Assembly: GCA_963742725.1 (NCBI GenBank)
Contig: CAVUMX010000001.1
Coordinates: 1,426,001 to 1,490,000 of the forward strand
DNA: 64,000 nucleotides
Reading direction: 5' to 3'
Source: CAVVAL01 sp963742725
Lineage (GTDB): Bacteria > Actinomycetota > Actinomycetes > Mycobacteriales > Cryptosporangiaceae
Below, piece by piece: positions 33,929 to 42,184 of this stretch. Both the position numbers and the translations under genes were made by a program. The notes below the pieces were generated by a model that made no database searches, had not been told where the DNA came from, and worked only from the letters and a program-made list of their open reading frames with translations. Numbering within the stretch: position 1 is the stretch's first letter; each line of letters starts with the position of its first letter.

Positions 33929-33961
33929 CGGCGTGGCGCCGACCAAATCGGCGCCACGCCG
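33929..33961 (-). terminator. Terminator after lipoprotein gene
   Basis: A perfect 14-bp stem (CGGCGTGGCGCCGA / TCGGCGCCACGCCG, 5-nt loop) starts 9 nt after the stop of the LppX-like gene and upstream of the rplJ leader. On the minus strand the loop is TTTGG; there is no U tract. Confidence 0.75.
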
Positions 33962-33969
33962 GACGTGCG

Positions 33970-34806
33970 TCAGGCGCCGAGCTTGGCGGCGTCCTGCATC
34001 AGCTTGAGGAAGTCGAGAGACTTGTCGGCGGGCGGCTCGGCCACCTCGGCGGCGGTCCCGAAGTCGGCGAAGTTCACCGTCACGTCTTCGGTGGCGCCGA
34101 CGACGCTCCTGATGCGCCGCGGCTGGTACTTCTCGTCGATCCAGACATCGAGCTTGACGTCCTTCACGCCGTCCTTGGTCAGCTTCGCCTCGACGTCCTT
34201 ACGCATGGCGGCATCGATGTCGGCGAGGTACGTCGCGATCGGCTGCGTGCCGGTGTAGTGGACGGTCTTGACGCCGTCGATCGTCTCCTCGCCGACAACC
34301 GTGAACTTGCCGTCCGCCATCAGGGTCTTGACCTGGACCGCCGGGTCGAAGTCACGAGTCTGGCGGCCGAGCTCGGCGAGCATGTCCTTGGTGTCGGCGT
34401 CCGCGTTCTTGGCGGCGGACGCGAGATCGAACTTCATCCATTCCTTGCCACCGAAGCCGGCGCGGTCCTCCGCCGGGACCGAGACGTAGACGGCCCCCGG
34501 CAGGATCCGGAACTCCATCTGACCTTCCTCGGCGTCCACGAGGGTGATGGACGCCTTCGCCGGCTCGCCGAAGAACACGGTGCCCTTGCCCTTGACGGAC
34601 TCGCCGTCGGACTTGCCGTCGACCGTGAACGAGGCCGACTTCGCCTTCTCGGTCTTCTCCAGAGTGACCTGGAGCGACTCGGCGGCCTTCGTGCGGAGAA
34701 GCGTGAGTACGTCAGGCTGCTCCTTCTTGGCTTCCCCGGCGCAGCCGGCGAGAACGAGCGTGCCGGCCGCCAGTAACGCGACGACGGCCTTGGTGCGAAC
34801 GAACAT
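33970..34806 (-). CDS. LppX/LprAFG-like lipoprotein, copy 1
   Basis: A 278-residue lipoprotein: signal peptide MFVRTKAVVALLAAGTLVLAGC with lipobox VLAGC. The mature part has the LppX_LprAFG layout: helix (ESLQVTLEKTEKAKSASFTV), beta strands carrying KGKGTVFFGEPAKASITL, and a late conserved block DVWIDEKYQPRRIRSV. Mycobacterial LppX and LprG bind acylated lipids in a hydrophobic cavity and help move them to the cell surface. I chose the ATG at 34806 with GGGGATC upstream over a GTG-type start nine codons earlier. Copy 2 lies upstream and is clearly a paralogue (both have VVGEETIDG/VDG-KTVHYTGT/SGT). Confidence 0.8.
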   Translation of the reverse strand: MFVRTKAVVALLAAGTLVLAGCAGEAKKEQPDVLTLLRTKAAESLQVTLEKTEKAKSASFTVDGKSDGESVKGKGTVFFGEPAKASITLVDAEEGQMEFRILPGAVYVSVPAEDRAGFGGKEWMKFDLASAAKNADADTKDMLAELGRQTRDFDPAVQVKTLMADGKFTVVGEETIDGVKTVHYTGTQPIATYLADIDAAMRKDVEAKLTKDGVKDVKLDVWIDEKYQPRRIRSVVGATEDVTVNFADFGTAAEVAEPPADKSLDFLKLMQDAAKLGA

Positions 34807-34915
34807 GGATCTGATCCCCGTTCCGATTACCACTAGACATTTAGACAGAGCAGCCTAGCGTATCGACGGTCAACCATGCGATATCGGATACATCACGGGG
34901 CTAACTACATAAAGA

Positions 34916-34945
34916 AAGCGCCCGACCACGTACGGTCGGGCGCTT
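34916..34945 (-). terminator. Terminator after lipoprotein copy 2
   Basis: A perfect 12-bp stem (AAGCGCCCGACC / GGTCGGGCGCTT, 6-nt loop) lies 14 nt after the stop, followed on the minus strand by TCTTTATG. It is a classical intrinsic terminator with a short U-rich tail. Confidence 0.85.
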
Positions 34946-34959
34946 CCAGGACGGCTTGA

Positions 34960-35781
34960 TCAGGCGCCGGCCTTCTTACGCAGTTCCGCGAAGTCGGACG
35001 TCTCGGCGGCCGGCGGCGCGGTGACCGTGACGGGCTTGCCGTAGTCGGTGTACGTGCTCGCCACGTCGACCAGGCCCATCTTCAGCTGCATCTTGCGCGG
35101 CTGGTACTTCTCGTCGATCCAGAAGTCGGTGACGATCTCCGTCACGCTGGCCTTCTCGAGCTGCTCCTTCAGCTGCGCCCGGTCGCCGGCGGCGGTCCTG
35201 GCGAGGTAGTCCTCCAGCGTCAGCGTGCCGGAGTAGTGCACGGTCTTGGCGCCGTCGACCGTCTCCTCGCCGACGACCTTCAGCTTGCCGCCGTCCAGCA
35301 GGTTCTTGATCTGCTTGGCCGGGTCGGCCTGCTCCAGCTGCTTCGTGAGCTGGTCGGCGCCGATGCCGGCGGCCTCGGCCGCGTCGGCCAGGTTGATCCT
35401 CAGCCACGGCTTGCCACCGAGGTTCTGCTGGAGCTGCGGCGGCATCTTGATGTACTGGACGCCGTCGACGAGGCGCACCTCCATGCTGCCCAGCTGCGGC
35501 ATCTCCATCGTCATGCTCATTGCCAGCGGCGACCCGTAGCTGATCGCACCGCTGCCGTTGACGGTCGTGCCCTGCGTCTTCATCACCATGGTGAACGCGA
35601 CCGACTTGGACTTCTGGGTGTTGTCGGCCGCCTTCTGCAACGACGCCGCAGCCTCGGTGCGCAGCAGCGACAGGACGTCGTTCTCCGACGCGGACTCGTC
35701 GCTCTTGGTGCCCGCACAGCCGGCCAGTGCCAGCGCGGTGACGGCCACGGCCGCGACGGCCGCCTTCCTCAACTGAAACAT
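34960..35781 (-). CDS. LppX/LprAFG-like lipoprotein, copy 2
   Basis: A 273-residue paralogue of the neighbouring lipoprotein. Signal peptide MFQLRKAAVAAVAVTALALAGC ends in lipobox LALAGC. The mature domain has NGSGAISYGSPLAMSMTM, VRLVDGVQYIKMPPQLQQNL and the shared DFWIDEKYQPRKMQLKM block near the C-terminus. The ATG at 35781 is preceded by GAGG at 6 nt; a GTG four codons earlier is less likely. Each copy has its own terminator, so both are probably monocistronic. Role inferred from family: periplasmic-side lipid carrier, possibly linked to cell-envelope lipid transport. Confidence 0.8.
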   Translation of the reverse strand: MFQLRKAAVAAVAVTALALAGCAGTKSDESASENDVLSLLRTEAAASLQKAADNTQKSKSVAFTMVMKTQGTTVNGSGAISYGSPLAMSMTMEMPQLGSMEVRLVDGVQYIKMPPQLQQNLGGKPWLRINLADAAEAAGIGADQLTKQLEQADPAKQIKNLLDGGKLKVVGEETVDGAKTVHYSGTLTLEDYLARTAAGDRAQLKEQLEKASVTEIVTDFWIDEKYQPRKMQLKMGLVDVASTYTDYGKPVTVTAPPAAETSDFAELRKKAGA

Positions 35782-35837
35782 CCTGTTCCTCACGTCACTC
35801 TCGTCTCGGATAAATCGAGCATAGGTCGGGATACAAG

Positions 35838-35870
35838 ACGGCGCCCCTCCGCCGAAGCGGGGGGCGCCGT
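35838..35870 (-). terminator. rplKA operon terminator
   Basis: ACGGCGCCCC (35838-35847) pairs perfectly with GGGGCGCCGT (35861-35870) across a 13-nt loop, 14 nt after the rplA stop. Confidence 0.7.
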
Positions 35871-35884
35871 GTCGCGCGTGGCGA

Positions 35885-36607
35885 TCAGACCGCGGGTGCC
35901 TCGTCCTCGACGAGGAAGTTGCGGGTGCGGTTCGGGTCGACCGGGATGCCGGGGCCCATCGTCGTCGTGAAGGTGACCTTCCTGACGTACTTGCCCTTGG
36001 CGGCCGACGGCTTGGCCCGGGTGATCTCCTCCAGGGCCGCCGCGTAGTTCTCGACCAGCTTCTCGGTGTCGAAGCTCGCCTTGCCGATCACGAGGTGCAG
36101 GTTGGCCTGCTTGTCCACGCGGAAGTTGATCTTGCCGCCCTTGATGTCGGTCACGGCCTTGGCCACGTCCGGCGTCACGGTGCCCGTCTTCGGGTTCGGC
36201 ATCAGGCCACGCGGGCCGAGGATCCGGGCGATCTTGCCGACCTTGCTCATCTGGTCCGGCGTGGCGATCGCGGCGTCGAAGTCCAGGTAGCCGCCCTGGA
36301 TGCGCTCGATCAGGTCGTCGGAGCCGACCACGTCCGCGCCGGCAGCCTCGGCGGCCGCCGCCTTCTCGCCGGTCGCGAAGACGATCACGCGGGCCGTCTT
36401 GCCGGTGCCGTGCGGCAGGTTGACCGTGCCGCGGACCATCTGGTCGGCCTTGCGGGGGTCGACGCCGAGCCGCAGCGCCACCTCCACGGTCGCGTCGTAC
36501 TTGGTGGTGCTGGTCGTCTTGGCCAGCCGCGCCGCCTCAAGCGGGCTGTACACCTTCGACCGGTCCACCTGCTCGATCGCCTTGCGGTATGCCTTGCTGC
36601 GCTTCAT
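35885..36607 (-). CDS. rplA: 50S ribosomal protein L1
   Basis: L1 forms the mobile stalk at the E site and, in other bacteria, represses the rplKA mRNA. The 240 residues start MKRSKAYRKAIEQVDRSKVY and contain KYDATVEVALRLGVDPRKAD, HGTGKTARVIVFA, GPRGLMPNPKTGTVT and the C-terminal TTMGPGIPVDPN. The ATG at 36607 follows a near-ideal AGGAGG; upstream in-frame codons are intergenic. Follows rplK after 82 nt. Confidence 0.98.
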   Translation of the reverse strand: MKRSKAYRKAIEQVDRSKVYSPLEAARLAKTTSTTKYDATVEVALRLGVDPRKADQMVRGTVNLPHGTGKTARVIVFATGEKAAAAEAAGADVVGSDDLIERIQGGYLDFDAAIATPDQMSKVGKIARILGPRGLMPNPKTGTVTPDVAKAVTDIKGGKINFRVDKQANLHLVIGKASFDTEKLVENYAAALEEITRAKPSAAKGKYVRKVTFTTTMGPGIPVDPNRTRNFLVEDEAPAV

Positions 36608-36689
36608 GGTTCCTCCTGAAATACGGATGGGTGTGGTCTGCGAGCCAGCGCGTGGCTCTCCCACAGGTGCTGTTCGTGCGGGCGCGGAA

Positions 36690-37121
36690 CTAGTCCTTGA
36701 CCGTGATGCCCATGCTGCGGGCGGTGCCGGCGATGATCTTCTCGGCCTGGTCGAGGTCGTTCGCGTTCAGGTCGGACTTCTTGGTCTCGGCGATCGCGCG
36801 GACCTGCTCGCGGGTGACCGAGGCGACCTTCGTCTTGTGCGGCTCGCCGGAGCCCTTCTCGACACCAGCGGCCTTGAGCAGCAGGCGCGCCGCCGGCGGC
36901 GTCTTGGTGATGAAGGTGAACGAGCGGTCCTCGTAGACCGAGATCTCGACCGGGACGATGTCCCCGCGCTGCGACTCGGTGGCGGCGTTGTACGCCTTGC
37001 AGAACTCCATGATGTTCACGCCGTGCTGACCCAGCGCGGGGCCGACCGGCGGGGCCGGCGTCGCGGCGCCGGCCTTGATCTGGAGCTTGATGATCGCGGA
37101 CAGTTTCTTCTTCGGAGGCAT
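36690..37121 (-). CDS. rplK: 50S ribosomal protein L11
   Basis: L11 is part of the GTPase-associated centre, the thiostrepton target. The 143 residues start MPPKKKLSAIIKLQIKAGAA, with the conserved TPAPPVGPALGQHGVNIMEF block (prolines that contact thiostrepton) and C-terminal domain ITKTPPAARLLLKAAGVEKG. Normal length, 52 nt after nusG. Confidence 0.98.
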   Translation of the reverse strand: MPPKKKLSAIIKLQIKAGAATPAPPVGPALGQHGVNIMEFCKAYNAATESQRGDIVPVEISVYEDRSFTFITKTPPAARLLLKAAGVEKGSGEPHKTKVASVTREQVRAIAETKKSDLNANDLDQAEKIIAGTARSMGITVKD

Positions 37122-37173
37122 TTCTTCCTGGGCTTTCTGGATGGTGGCGTGCCGCGGCTCGACTCGCCAGAAA

Positions 37174-37887
37174 CTAGATCTTCGAGACCTGGTTGAAGTT
37201 GAGCTCGACCGGGGTCTCGCGGCCGAAGATCGACACCAGCACCTTCAGCTTCTGGGCGTCCGGGTTGATCTCGCTGATCGTGGCCGGCAGCGTGGCGAAG
37301 GCGCCCTCGGTGACCGTGACCGAGTCGCCGACCTCGAAGTCGACGACCTTGACCTGCGGCTTGGTCTCCTTCTGGACGGTCGGCGCGAGGATCTTCAGCA
37401 CCTCGTCCAGGCTGAGCGGGCTCGGCCGGTCGGCCCGCGAGGTGGCGCCGACGAAGCCGGTGACGCCCGGGGTGTTGCGCACCGCGGACCACGACTCGGG
37501 CGACAGCTCCATGCGGACCAGCAGGTAGCCAGGGAAGACCTTGCTCTGGACCTGCTGCCGCTTGCCGTTCTTGACCTCGGTGATCTCCTGGGTGGGCACC
37601 TCGATCTGGAAGATGTAGTCCTCCATGTCGAGCGAGGTGATCCGGCTCTCCAGGTTGGTCTTCACCTTGTTCTCGTAGCCGGCGTAGGAGTGCACGACGT
37701 ACCACTCGCCCGGCGCGAGACGCAGCGCCTGGCGCAGGTCCTCGACGGGGTCGGTCTCGTCGTCCTCGACCACGATGGGGGCGGCCGCCGGCGTCGCCTC
37801 GTCCGTCACCTCGCCGGCAGCACCGGTCACCGAGGCGTCGTCACCCTCCTCCACGAGGGGGTGGACGGTCTCGTCGAAGTCAGACAC
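37174..37887 (-). CDS. nusG: Transcription termination/antitermination factor NusG
   Basis: NusG links RNA polymerase to Rho or to ribosomal S10. An acidic N-terminal extension of ~55 residues, as in other actinobacteria, precedes the NGN domain (EWYVVHSYAGYENKVKTNLE, MELSPESWSAVRNTPGVTGF) and the KOW domain (FEVGDSVTVTEGAFATLPAT). I chose GTG at 37887 (VSDFDETVHP) because GGAAGAGAG lies 7 nt before it, whereas the ATG nine codons earlier has no ribosome binding site. Gives 237 residues. Confidence 0.96.
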   Translation of the reverse strand: MSDFDETVHPLVEEGDDASVTGAAGEVTDEATPAAAPIVVEDDETDPVEDLRQALRLAPGEWYVVHSYAGYENKVKTNLESRITSLDMEDYIFQIEVPTQEITEVKNGKRQQVQSKVFPGYLLVRMELSPESWSAVRNTPGVTGFVGATSRADRPSPLSLDEVLKILAPTVQKETKPQVKVVDFEVGDSVTVTEGAFATLPATISEINPDAQKLKVLVSIFGRETPVELNFNQVSKI

Positions 37888-37934
37888 GCGGTGGCTCTCT
37901 TCCCTGCTACTCATTGTCGGTGGAACGCCGGACG

Positions 37935-38252
37935 TCAGCTCTCGGAGTCCGCGCCACCGAACACCTTGAGGGCCGCCTTGGCGAAGACCCAGTCGAGCCC
38001 GAAGACGATCGAGGTCATGACCGCGAGGAACACGACCACCACGATCGTGTACGTCACGAGCTCGTTGCGGGTCGGGTAGATGACCTTGCGGAGCTCGGCG
38101 ACGATCTCACGCGTGAATCGGCCGATGCGCGCGAACGGGTTGCCCCGCGCCTTGGTCGCCGTTTTGGCGGACTTCGACGCCGAGGTATCCGTCGACTTCT
38201 CAGGATCGGTGGACCCCGAGAGCGCCCCGGCACTCCCCTTGCTGTCGGTCAC
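37935..38252 (-). CDS. secE: Preprotein translocase subunit SecE
   Basis: SecE clamps the SecY channel. The protein has a ~40-residue Ser/Lys-rich N-terminus, the conserved amphipathic segment ARIGRFTREIVAELRKVIYP followed by TRNELV, then a single membrane helix (TYTIVVVVFLAVMTSIVFGL). GTG at 38252 (VTDSKGSAGA) is preferred, with GAGG 8 nt upstream, over a GTG ten codons earlier; this gives 105 residues. It lies between tRNA-Trp and nusG as in mycobacteria. Confidence 0.96.
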   Translation of the reverse strand: MTDSKGSAGALSGSTDPEKSTDTSASKSAKTATKARGNPFARIGRFTREIVAELRKVIYPTRNELVTYTIVVVVFLAVMTSIVFGLDWVFAKAALKVFGGADSES

Positions 38253-38294
38253 TGAGCTGACCTCTTCCGTCGTCGTCCTCACTGGTGTTCGGCG

Positions 38295-38367
<73 letters not shown>

Positions 38368-38564
38368 TCGTGTCGCCGGGCGACACGCCAGAGCGTCCTC
38401 GACCTGACCGCAACCGCCCACCGAAATGACCGGCCGGGCACGCGAGTGCAGGCGTCAGGACGCCCTAGAGCGATCAGTGTACGGGGTACCGCCCCGTTCA
38501 CCCAATCCCGGTCCCCGGAACGAGCGCGAGACCGGCCCCCACCGATTGGGCGGAGTCTGCAAGC

Positions 38565-39788
38565 ATGGTTTGCATGACCCCCACACCGCCGGCCCGCCGC
38601 GTCTCCACGCGGGTGGGCAGTATCGCCGAGTCCGCCACTCTCGCCGTCGACGCCAAGGCCAAGGCGATGAAGGCCGCCGGCCGTCCGGTCATCGGATTCG
38701 GCGCGGGCGAGCCCGACTTCCCCACGCCGGACTACATCGTCGACGCCGCCGCCGAGGCGTGCCGGCAGCCCAAGTACCACCGGTACACGCCGGCCGCCGG
38801 CCTGCCCGAGCTGCGCCAGGCCATCGCCGCCAAGACGCTCCGGGACTCCGGCGTGTCCGTCGAGGCCAGCCAGGTGCTGGTCACCAACGGCGGCAAGCAG
38901 GCCGTGTACTTCGCGTTCGCCACGCTCCTCGACGAGGGCGACGAGGTCATCCTCCCCGCCCCGTACTGGACGACCTACCCGGAGGCGATCCGGCTGGCGG
39001 GCGGCGTGCCCGTCGAGGTCGTCGCCGACGAGACGCAGGACTACCTCGTCACGGTCGAGCAGCTGGAGGCCGCCCGCACCGAGCGGACCAAGGCCCTCCT
39101 GTTCTGCTCCCCGTCGAACCCCACCGGCTCCGTCTACACCGCCGAGCAGATCGCCGCGATCGGCCAGTGGGCCCTGGAGCACGGCATCTGGGTCATCACG
39201 GACGAGATCTACGAGCACCTCGTGTACGGGGACGCCACGGCCACGTCGATCCTGTCCGCGGTCCCGGAGCTCGCCGACCAGGCCGTCATCGTCAACGGCG
39301 TCGCCAAGACGTACGCGATGACGGGCTGGCGCGTCGGCTGGCTGATCGGCCCGGCTGACGTCGTCAAGGCCGCGATCAACCTCCAGTCCCACGCCGCGTC
39401 CAACGTCGCCAACGTGGCGCAGGTCGCCGCGCTGGCCGCCGTCTCGGGTGACCTGGCCGCCGCCGAGTCGATGCGGATCGCGTTCGACCGCCGCCGCCAG
39501 ACGATCGTCCGGATGCTCAACGAGATCCCCGGCGTCGTCTGCCCGGAGCCGAAGGGCGCGTTCTACGTGTACCCGTCGGTCAAGGGCGTGCTCGGCAAGG
39601 AGATCCGCGGGCGCCGGCCGGAGTCGTCGGCCGCGCTGGCCGAGGTGATCCTGGACGAGGCCGAGGTCGCGGTCGTGCCCGGCGAGGCGTTCGGCACCCC
39701 CGGGTACCTGCGGCTCTCGTACGCACTGGGCGACGACGACCTGATCGAGGGCGTGTCCCGGATCCAGAAACTGCTGTCCGAGTCATAG
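38565..39788 (+). CDS. Pyridoxal-phosphate aminotransferase, AspC-like (class I/II)
   Basis: A fold-type I aminotransferase, most like bacterial aspartate aminotransferases of the I-gamma/Thermus type, which convert aspartate and 2-oxoglutarate to oxaloacetate and glutamate. Visible motifs: GAGEPDFPTPDYI, the PLP-contact YHRYTPAAGLPELR, CSPSNPTGSVY (Asn), TDEIYEHLVYG (Asp and Tyr), the Schiff-base lysine in VNGVAKTYAMTGWRVGW and the substrate arginine in PGYLRLSYA. About 405 residues, normal. Starts at 38565 (GGCGGAG ~10 nt upstream) or at an ATG three codons later. It is on the opposite strand to secE-nusG. Substrate cannot be fixed from sequence. Confidence 0.9.
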   Translation: MVCMTPTPPARRVSTRVGSIAESATLAVDAKAKAMKAAGRPVIGFGAGEPDFPTPDYIVDAAAEACRQPKYHRYTPAAGLPELRQAIAAKTLRDSGVSVEASQVLVTNGGKQAVYFAFATLLDEGDEVILPAPYWTTYPEAIRLAGGVPVEVVADETQDYLVTVEQLEAARTERTKALLFCSPSNPTGSVYTAEQIAAIGQWALEHGIWVITDEIYEHLVYGDATATSILSAVPELADQAVIVNGVAKTYAMTGWRVGWLIGPADVVKAAINLQSHAASNVANVAQVAALAAVSGDLAAAESMRIAFDRRRQTIVRMLNEIPGVVCPEPKGAFYVYPSVKGVLGKEIRGRRPESSAALAEVILDEAEVAVVPGEAFGTPGYLRLSYALGDDDLIEGVSRIQKLLSES

Positions 39789-39801
39789 GCCCGCGCGCCC
39801 G

Positions 39802-39856
39802 AGTTTCGGACTTTTGAGGGCGTCCGGCGTGCCGCGACCCTCAAAAGTCCGAAAGT
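39802..39856. repeat. 55-bp palindromic element, copy 3 (between convergent genes)
   Basis: Arms 39802-39821 and 39837-39856 flank a 15-nt loop; 17 inner base pairs are perfect (core TTTCGGACTTTTGAGGG). It fills almost the whole 78-nt gap between the convergent aminotransferase and M1 peptidase genes, where no other terminator is present, so it may act as a bidirectional terminator here. Outer flanks match copy 2. Confidence 0.92.
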
Positions 39857-39866
39857 GGGTGCGGCC

Positions 39867-41297
39867 CTAGCGGAGGGCGCCGGCGGACCGGAGGGCCGCG
39901 CGTGCCTTGGGGAGGTCGGCGAACGCGGCGGCGACATCGGCCGGCGCGGCCACCCGCCACGCGTTGGCGTTGACGTAGCAGCGCATGGCCGCGTCGAAGG
40001 CCGGTGCGCCGGTCTCGCGCCTTGCCGCGAGCAGCGCGGCCGCACCCTTGCCGTAGACGACGGCGGCATAGGCGTTCGGGTCGGTGGCGAACGCACCGGT
40101 GCGGGTGTCGACCCGCTCCTTGCGGCCGAGGGCGCCCTGGTATTCGGTCTCCCGCTCGTTGACGACGGCCTCCGCGTAGGTGGCGAAGGCTTCGTCCAGC
40201 CAGGGGTCGCGGGCCTGGTTGTCGCCGACCAGGCCGTAGAACCACTCGTGGGCGGCTTCGTGCGTGATCGTGACCGGGGTGAGCGTCGGCCCGACGAAGA
40301 AGCCGCCGGGGTACTCGATCCCGCGCTCGCCGAACGACGGCAGGGCCACGACCGTGAGGTTCGGGTACGGGAACGGGCCGAGCAGCCGGCTGAGGTCGCG
40401 GACCGAGCGGGTGGTGTGCGCGTACAGGGCGGTGAGGTCGGTCGGAGTGTCGGACGAGGCCGCGACGACGACCGGAGTCCCGTCGACGACGCCCTCGCGG
40501 CGGCTGAACGTGCCGACCGCCACGGAGACGTCGCGGGCGGTGAGGTTGATCGCGTGCCAGCGGCGGCGTCCTTCGCCAGCAGCGACCGGGGCCTCGGGGA
40601 CGCCCGTCATCAGGACTTCGTCCCTGGCCGGCGCGTCGACGGTGACGTCGTAGCGGGCGGCCTCCGAGACGGCGTACTCGCCGAGCAGCGGCGTGGCGGG
40701 GTCGGTCTGCCAGCCGGCGCCGCGCACCCAGGCGAGCAGCGGGTGGCCGGTGCCCCACCAGGCGGTGCGTCCGGTCGTGCCCCAGCGGTCGAAGGCGTGG
40801 CCGCCGAGCGTCAGTGTGAAGTCCAGGACAGCGGTGACGGCCTCGCCGGTGGGCACTTCCCGGCTGAGCGGAATCCGCAGCAGAGTGCCCTGGGTCTTCT
40901 CGACGGCTCCTGCGGACTCGACGGTGAACCGGGCGACCAGGTTGTCGGCCTGGACCCGGTTGACGGTCATGTGCGTCCCCGGCATGGCGGTGGGCGAGTT
41001 CGGCCAGAGCCGGAACACCAGCTCGCGGACGGGCTGGTCAGGGGTGAACACGACGGTCTCGCTGCCGGTGACCGTGCGGCGCGCCGTGTCGATGCCGAAG
41101 CGGAGGGTGACGCGGGGGCGGTCGGGGTCAGGGGCGGCGTACTGGGCCGGGCAGGGTGCCGCCGTGGGGCTCGGCGTCACTGATGCTGGTGGACTCGATG
41201 CGCGCGGCGGATCTTCGGCCGTGCATGCGCCGGGGGCGACCCCGCACACCGCGACCACGAGCACCAGCAGGCGGCGTGATCGCGGCGAGCGGGGCAT
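39867..41297 (-). CDS. M1-family zinc metallopeptidase, lipoprotein
   Basis: A 476-residue secreted peptidase. The N-terminus (RRLLVLVVAVCGVAPGAC) looks like a lipoprotein signal with Cys as lipidation site (lipobox APGAC, slightly atypical). The gluzincin site is ITHEAAHEWFYGL (HEXXH), with the third zinc ligand Glu in WLDEAFATYAEA about 20 residues on, as in M1 aminopeptidases. An N-terminal beta domain precedes it (RFGIDTARRTVTGSETVVF, TPDQPVRELVFRLWPNSPTA). A typical M1 GAMEN motif is replaced by GIEYPGGFFVG, common in the bacterial M1-like group. It ends the hadA-hadB operon, 3 nt after hadB. Confidence 0.88.
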   Translation of the reverse strand: MPRSPRSRRLLVLVVAVCGVAPGACTAEDPPRASSPPASVTPSPTAAPCPAQYAAPDPDRPRVTLRFGIDTARRTVTGSETVVFTPDQPVRELVFRLWPNSPTAMPGTHMTVNRVQADNLVARFTVESAGAVEKTQGTLLRIPLSREVPTGEAVTAVLDFTLTLGGHAFDRWGTTGRTAWWGTGHPLLAWVRGAGWQTDPATPLLGEYAVSEAARYDVTVDAPARDEVLMTGVPEAPVAAGEGRRRWHAINLTARDVSVAVGTFSRREGVVDGTPVVVAASSDTPTDLTALYAHTTRSVRDLSRLLGPFPYPNLTVVALPSFGERGIEYPGGFFVGPTLTPVTITHEAAHEWFYGLVGDNQARDPWLDEAFATYAEAVVNERETEYQGALGRKERVDTRTGAFATDPNAYAAVVYGKGAAALLAARRETGAPAFDAAMRCYVNANAWRVAAPADVAAAFADLPKARAALRSAGALR

Positions 41298-41300
41298 CGC

Positions 41301-41729
41301 TCAGACCAGCTGCACGATGGCGCGGGCCTGGCTCAGCACCTTCTCATCGGCGGCGATGGCCGTGACCTCGACCTCGACGCGCAGGTCGTCGAGCTTCTTG
41401 CGGACCCGCCCGGTGACCTTGAGCTCGGCGCCCTCGTCATCGTCCGGGACCACGACAGGCTTGCTGAAGCGGACGCCGTACTCGAGGACCGCACCCGGAT
41501 CGCCGGCCCAGTCCGTGATGACGCGGCCGGCCTCGGCCATCGTGAACATGCCGTGGCCGATCACGCCCGGTAGACCCACCGCCTTGGCCACCCGGTCGTT
41601 CCAGTGGATCAAGTTGAAGTCGCCGGACGCGCCGGCGTACATGACGAGGTTGACCCGCTTGATCGGGAACATCTGCGCGGGCAGTGCGGTCCCGACCTCG
41701 ACATCGTCGTAACGGACCTGCGTGGCCAT
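41301..41729 (-). CDS. MaoC-like (3R)-hydroxyacyl dehydratase subunit, HadB-like
   Basis: The 142-residue hot-dog protein contains the catalytic hydratase-2 motif: D and H in YAGASGDFNLIHWND, and GLPGVIGHGMFTM. In mycobacteria HadB carries the catalytic residues and pairs with HadA to dehydrate 3-hydroxyacyl-ACP in FAS-II. Start at the ATG sharing its A with the upstream stop (TGATG); 17 in-frame upstream codons lie within hadA. Next to hadA and an SDR it most likely works on acyl chains, though this organism may not make mycolates. Confidence 0.9.
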   Translation of the reverse strand: MATQVRYDDVEVGTALPAQMFPIKRVNLVMYAGASGDFNLIHWNDRVAKAVGLPGVIGHGMFTMAEAGRVITDWAGDPGAVLEYGVRFSKPVVVPDDDEGAELKVTGRVRKKLDDLRVEVEVTAIAADEKVLSQARAIVQLV

Positions 41730-42184
41730 CAGGCGTCCTCCTCGGCGGGGCGGTGGAAGAGGGTGGAGAGCGCGGTGCACACCAGCTCGCCGTCGACCGT
41801 GGAGATCTCGGTGCGGGTGGAAATGATGTCCATGCCCTTGGAGTGCTTCAGCGCGTCGATCGTCAGCGTCGACGTGAGGACGTCACCGGCCGTGATCGGG
41901 CGCGTGTACGCGAACCGCTGCTCGCCGTGGAGCACCCGGTGCAGCGCGAGGCGCAGTTCCGGATCCGTCAGGAGCTGGCCGCTGGTCTGGCTGGTGATGA
42001 CCACCGCGAACGTCGGCGGGGCGATCACGTCGCGGTGGCCGAGCTGCTTGGCGGCGTCCGGGTCGCGGTAGGCGGGGTGCTGGTCGCCGATCGCGATGGC
42101 GAAGTCGCGGATCTTCTCGCGACCCACCTCGTACGTGCGCGCGGCCGGGTACGTCCGGCCCACGATCGAACTGTCGAGCGCCAT
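41729..42184 (-). CDS. MaoC-like dehydratase partner subunit, HadA-like (UPF0336 type)
   Basis: The 151 residues start MALDSSIVGRTYPAARTYEV, GREKIRDFAIAIGDQHPAYR, then PPTFAVVIT, RVLHGEQRFAYTRPITAGD, and STRTEISTVDGELVCTALST. This is the MaoC N-terminal-type (UPF0336, HadA/HadC) subunit, which forms a non-catalytic half of the heterodimer and shapes the acyl tunnel. It overlaps the SDR stop and the hadB start, so the dimer partners are made together. A HadC equivalent was not found. Confidence 0.9.
   Translation of the reverse strand: MALDSSIVGRTYPAARTYEVGREKIRDFAIAIGDQHPAYRDPDAAKQLGHRDVIAPPTFAVVITSQTSGQLLTDPELRLALHRVLHGEQRFAYTRPITAGDVLTSTLTIDALKHSKGMDIISTRTEISTVDGELVCTALSTLFHRPAEEDA

Noticed and set aside
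38551..38580. Inverted repeat TGCAA/TTGCA around the aminotransferase start
   Set aside because: Five-base arms only, overlapping two possible start codons; too short to call an operator.
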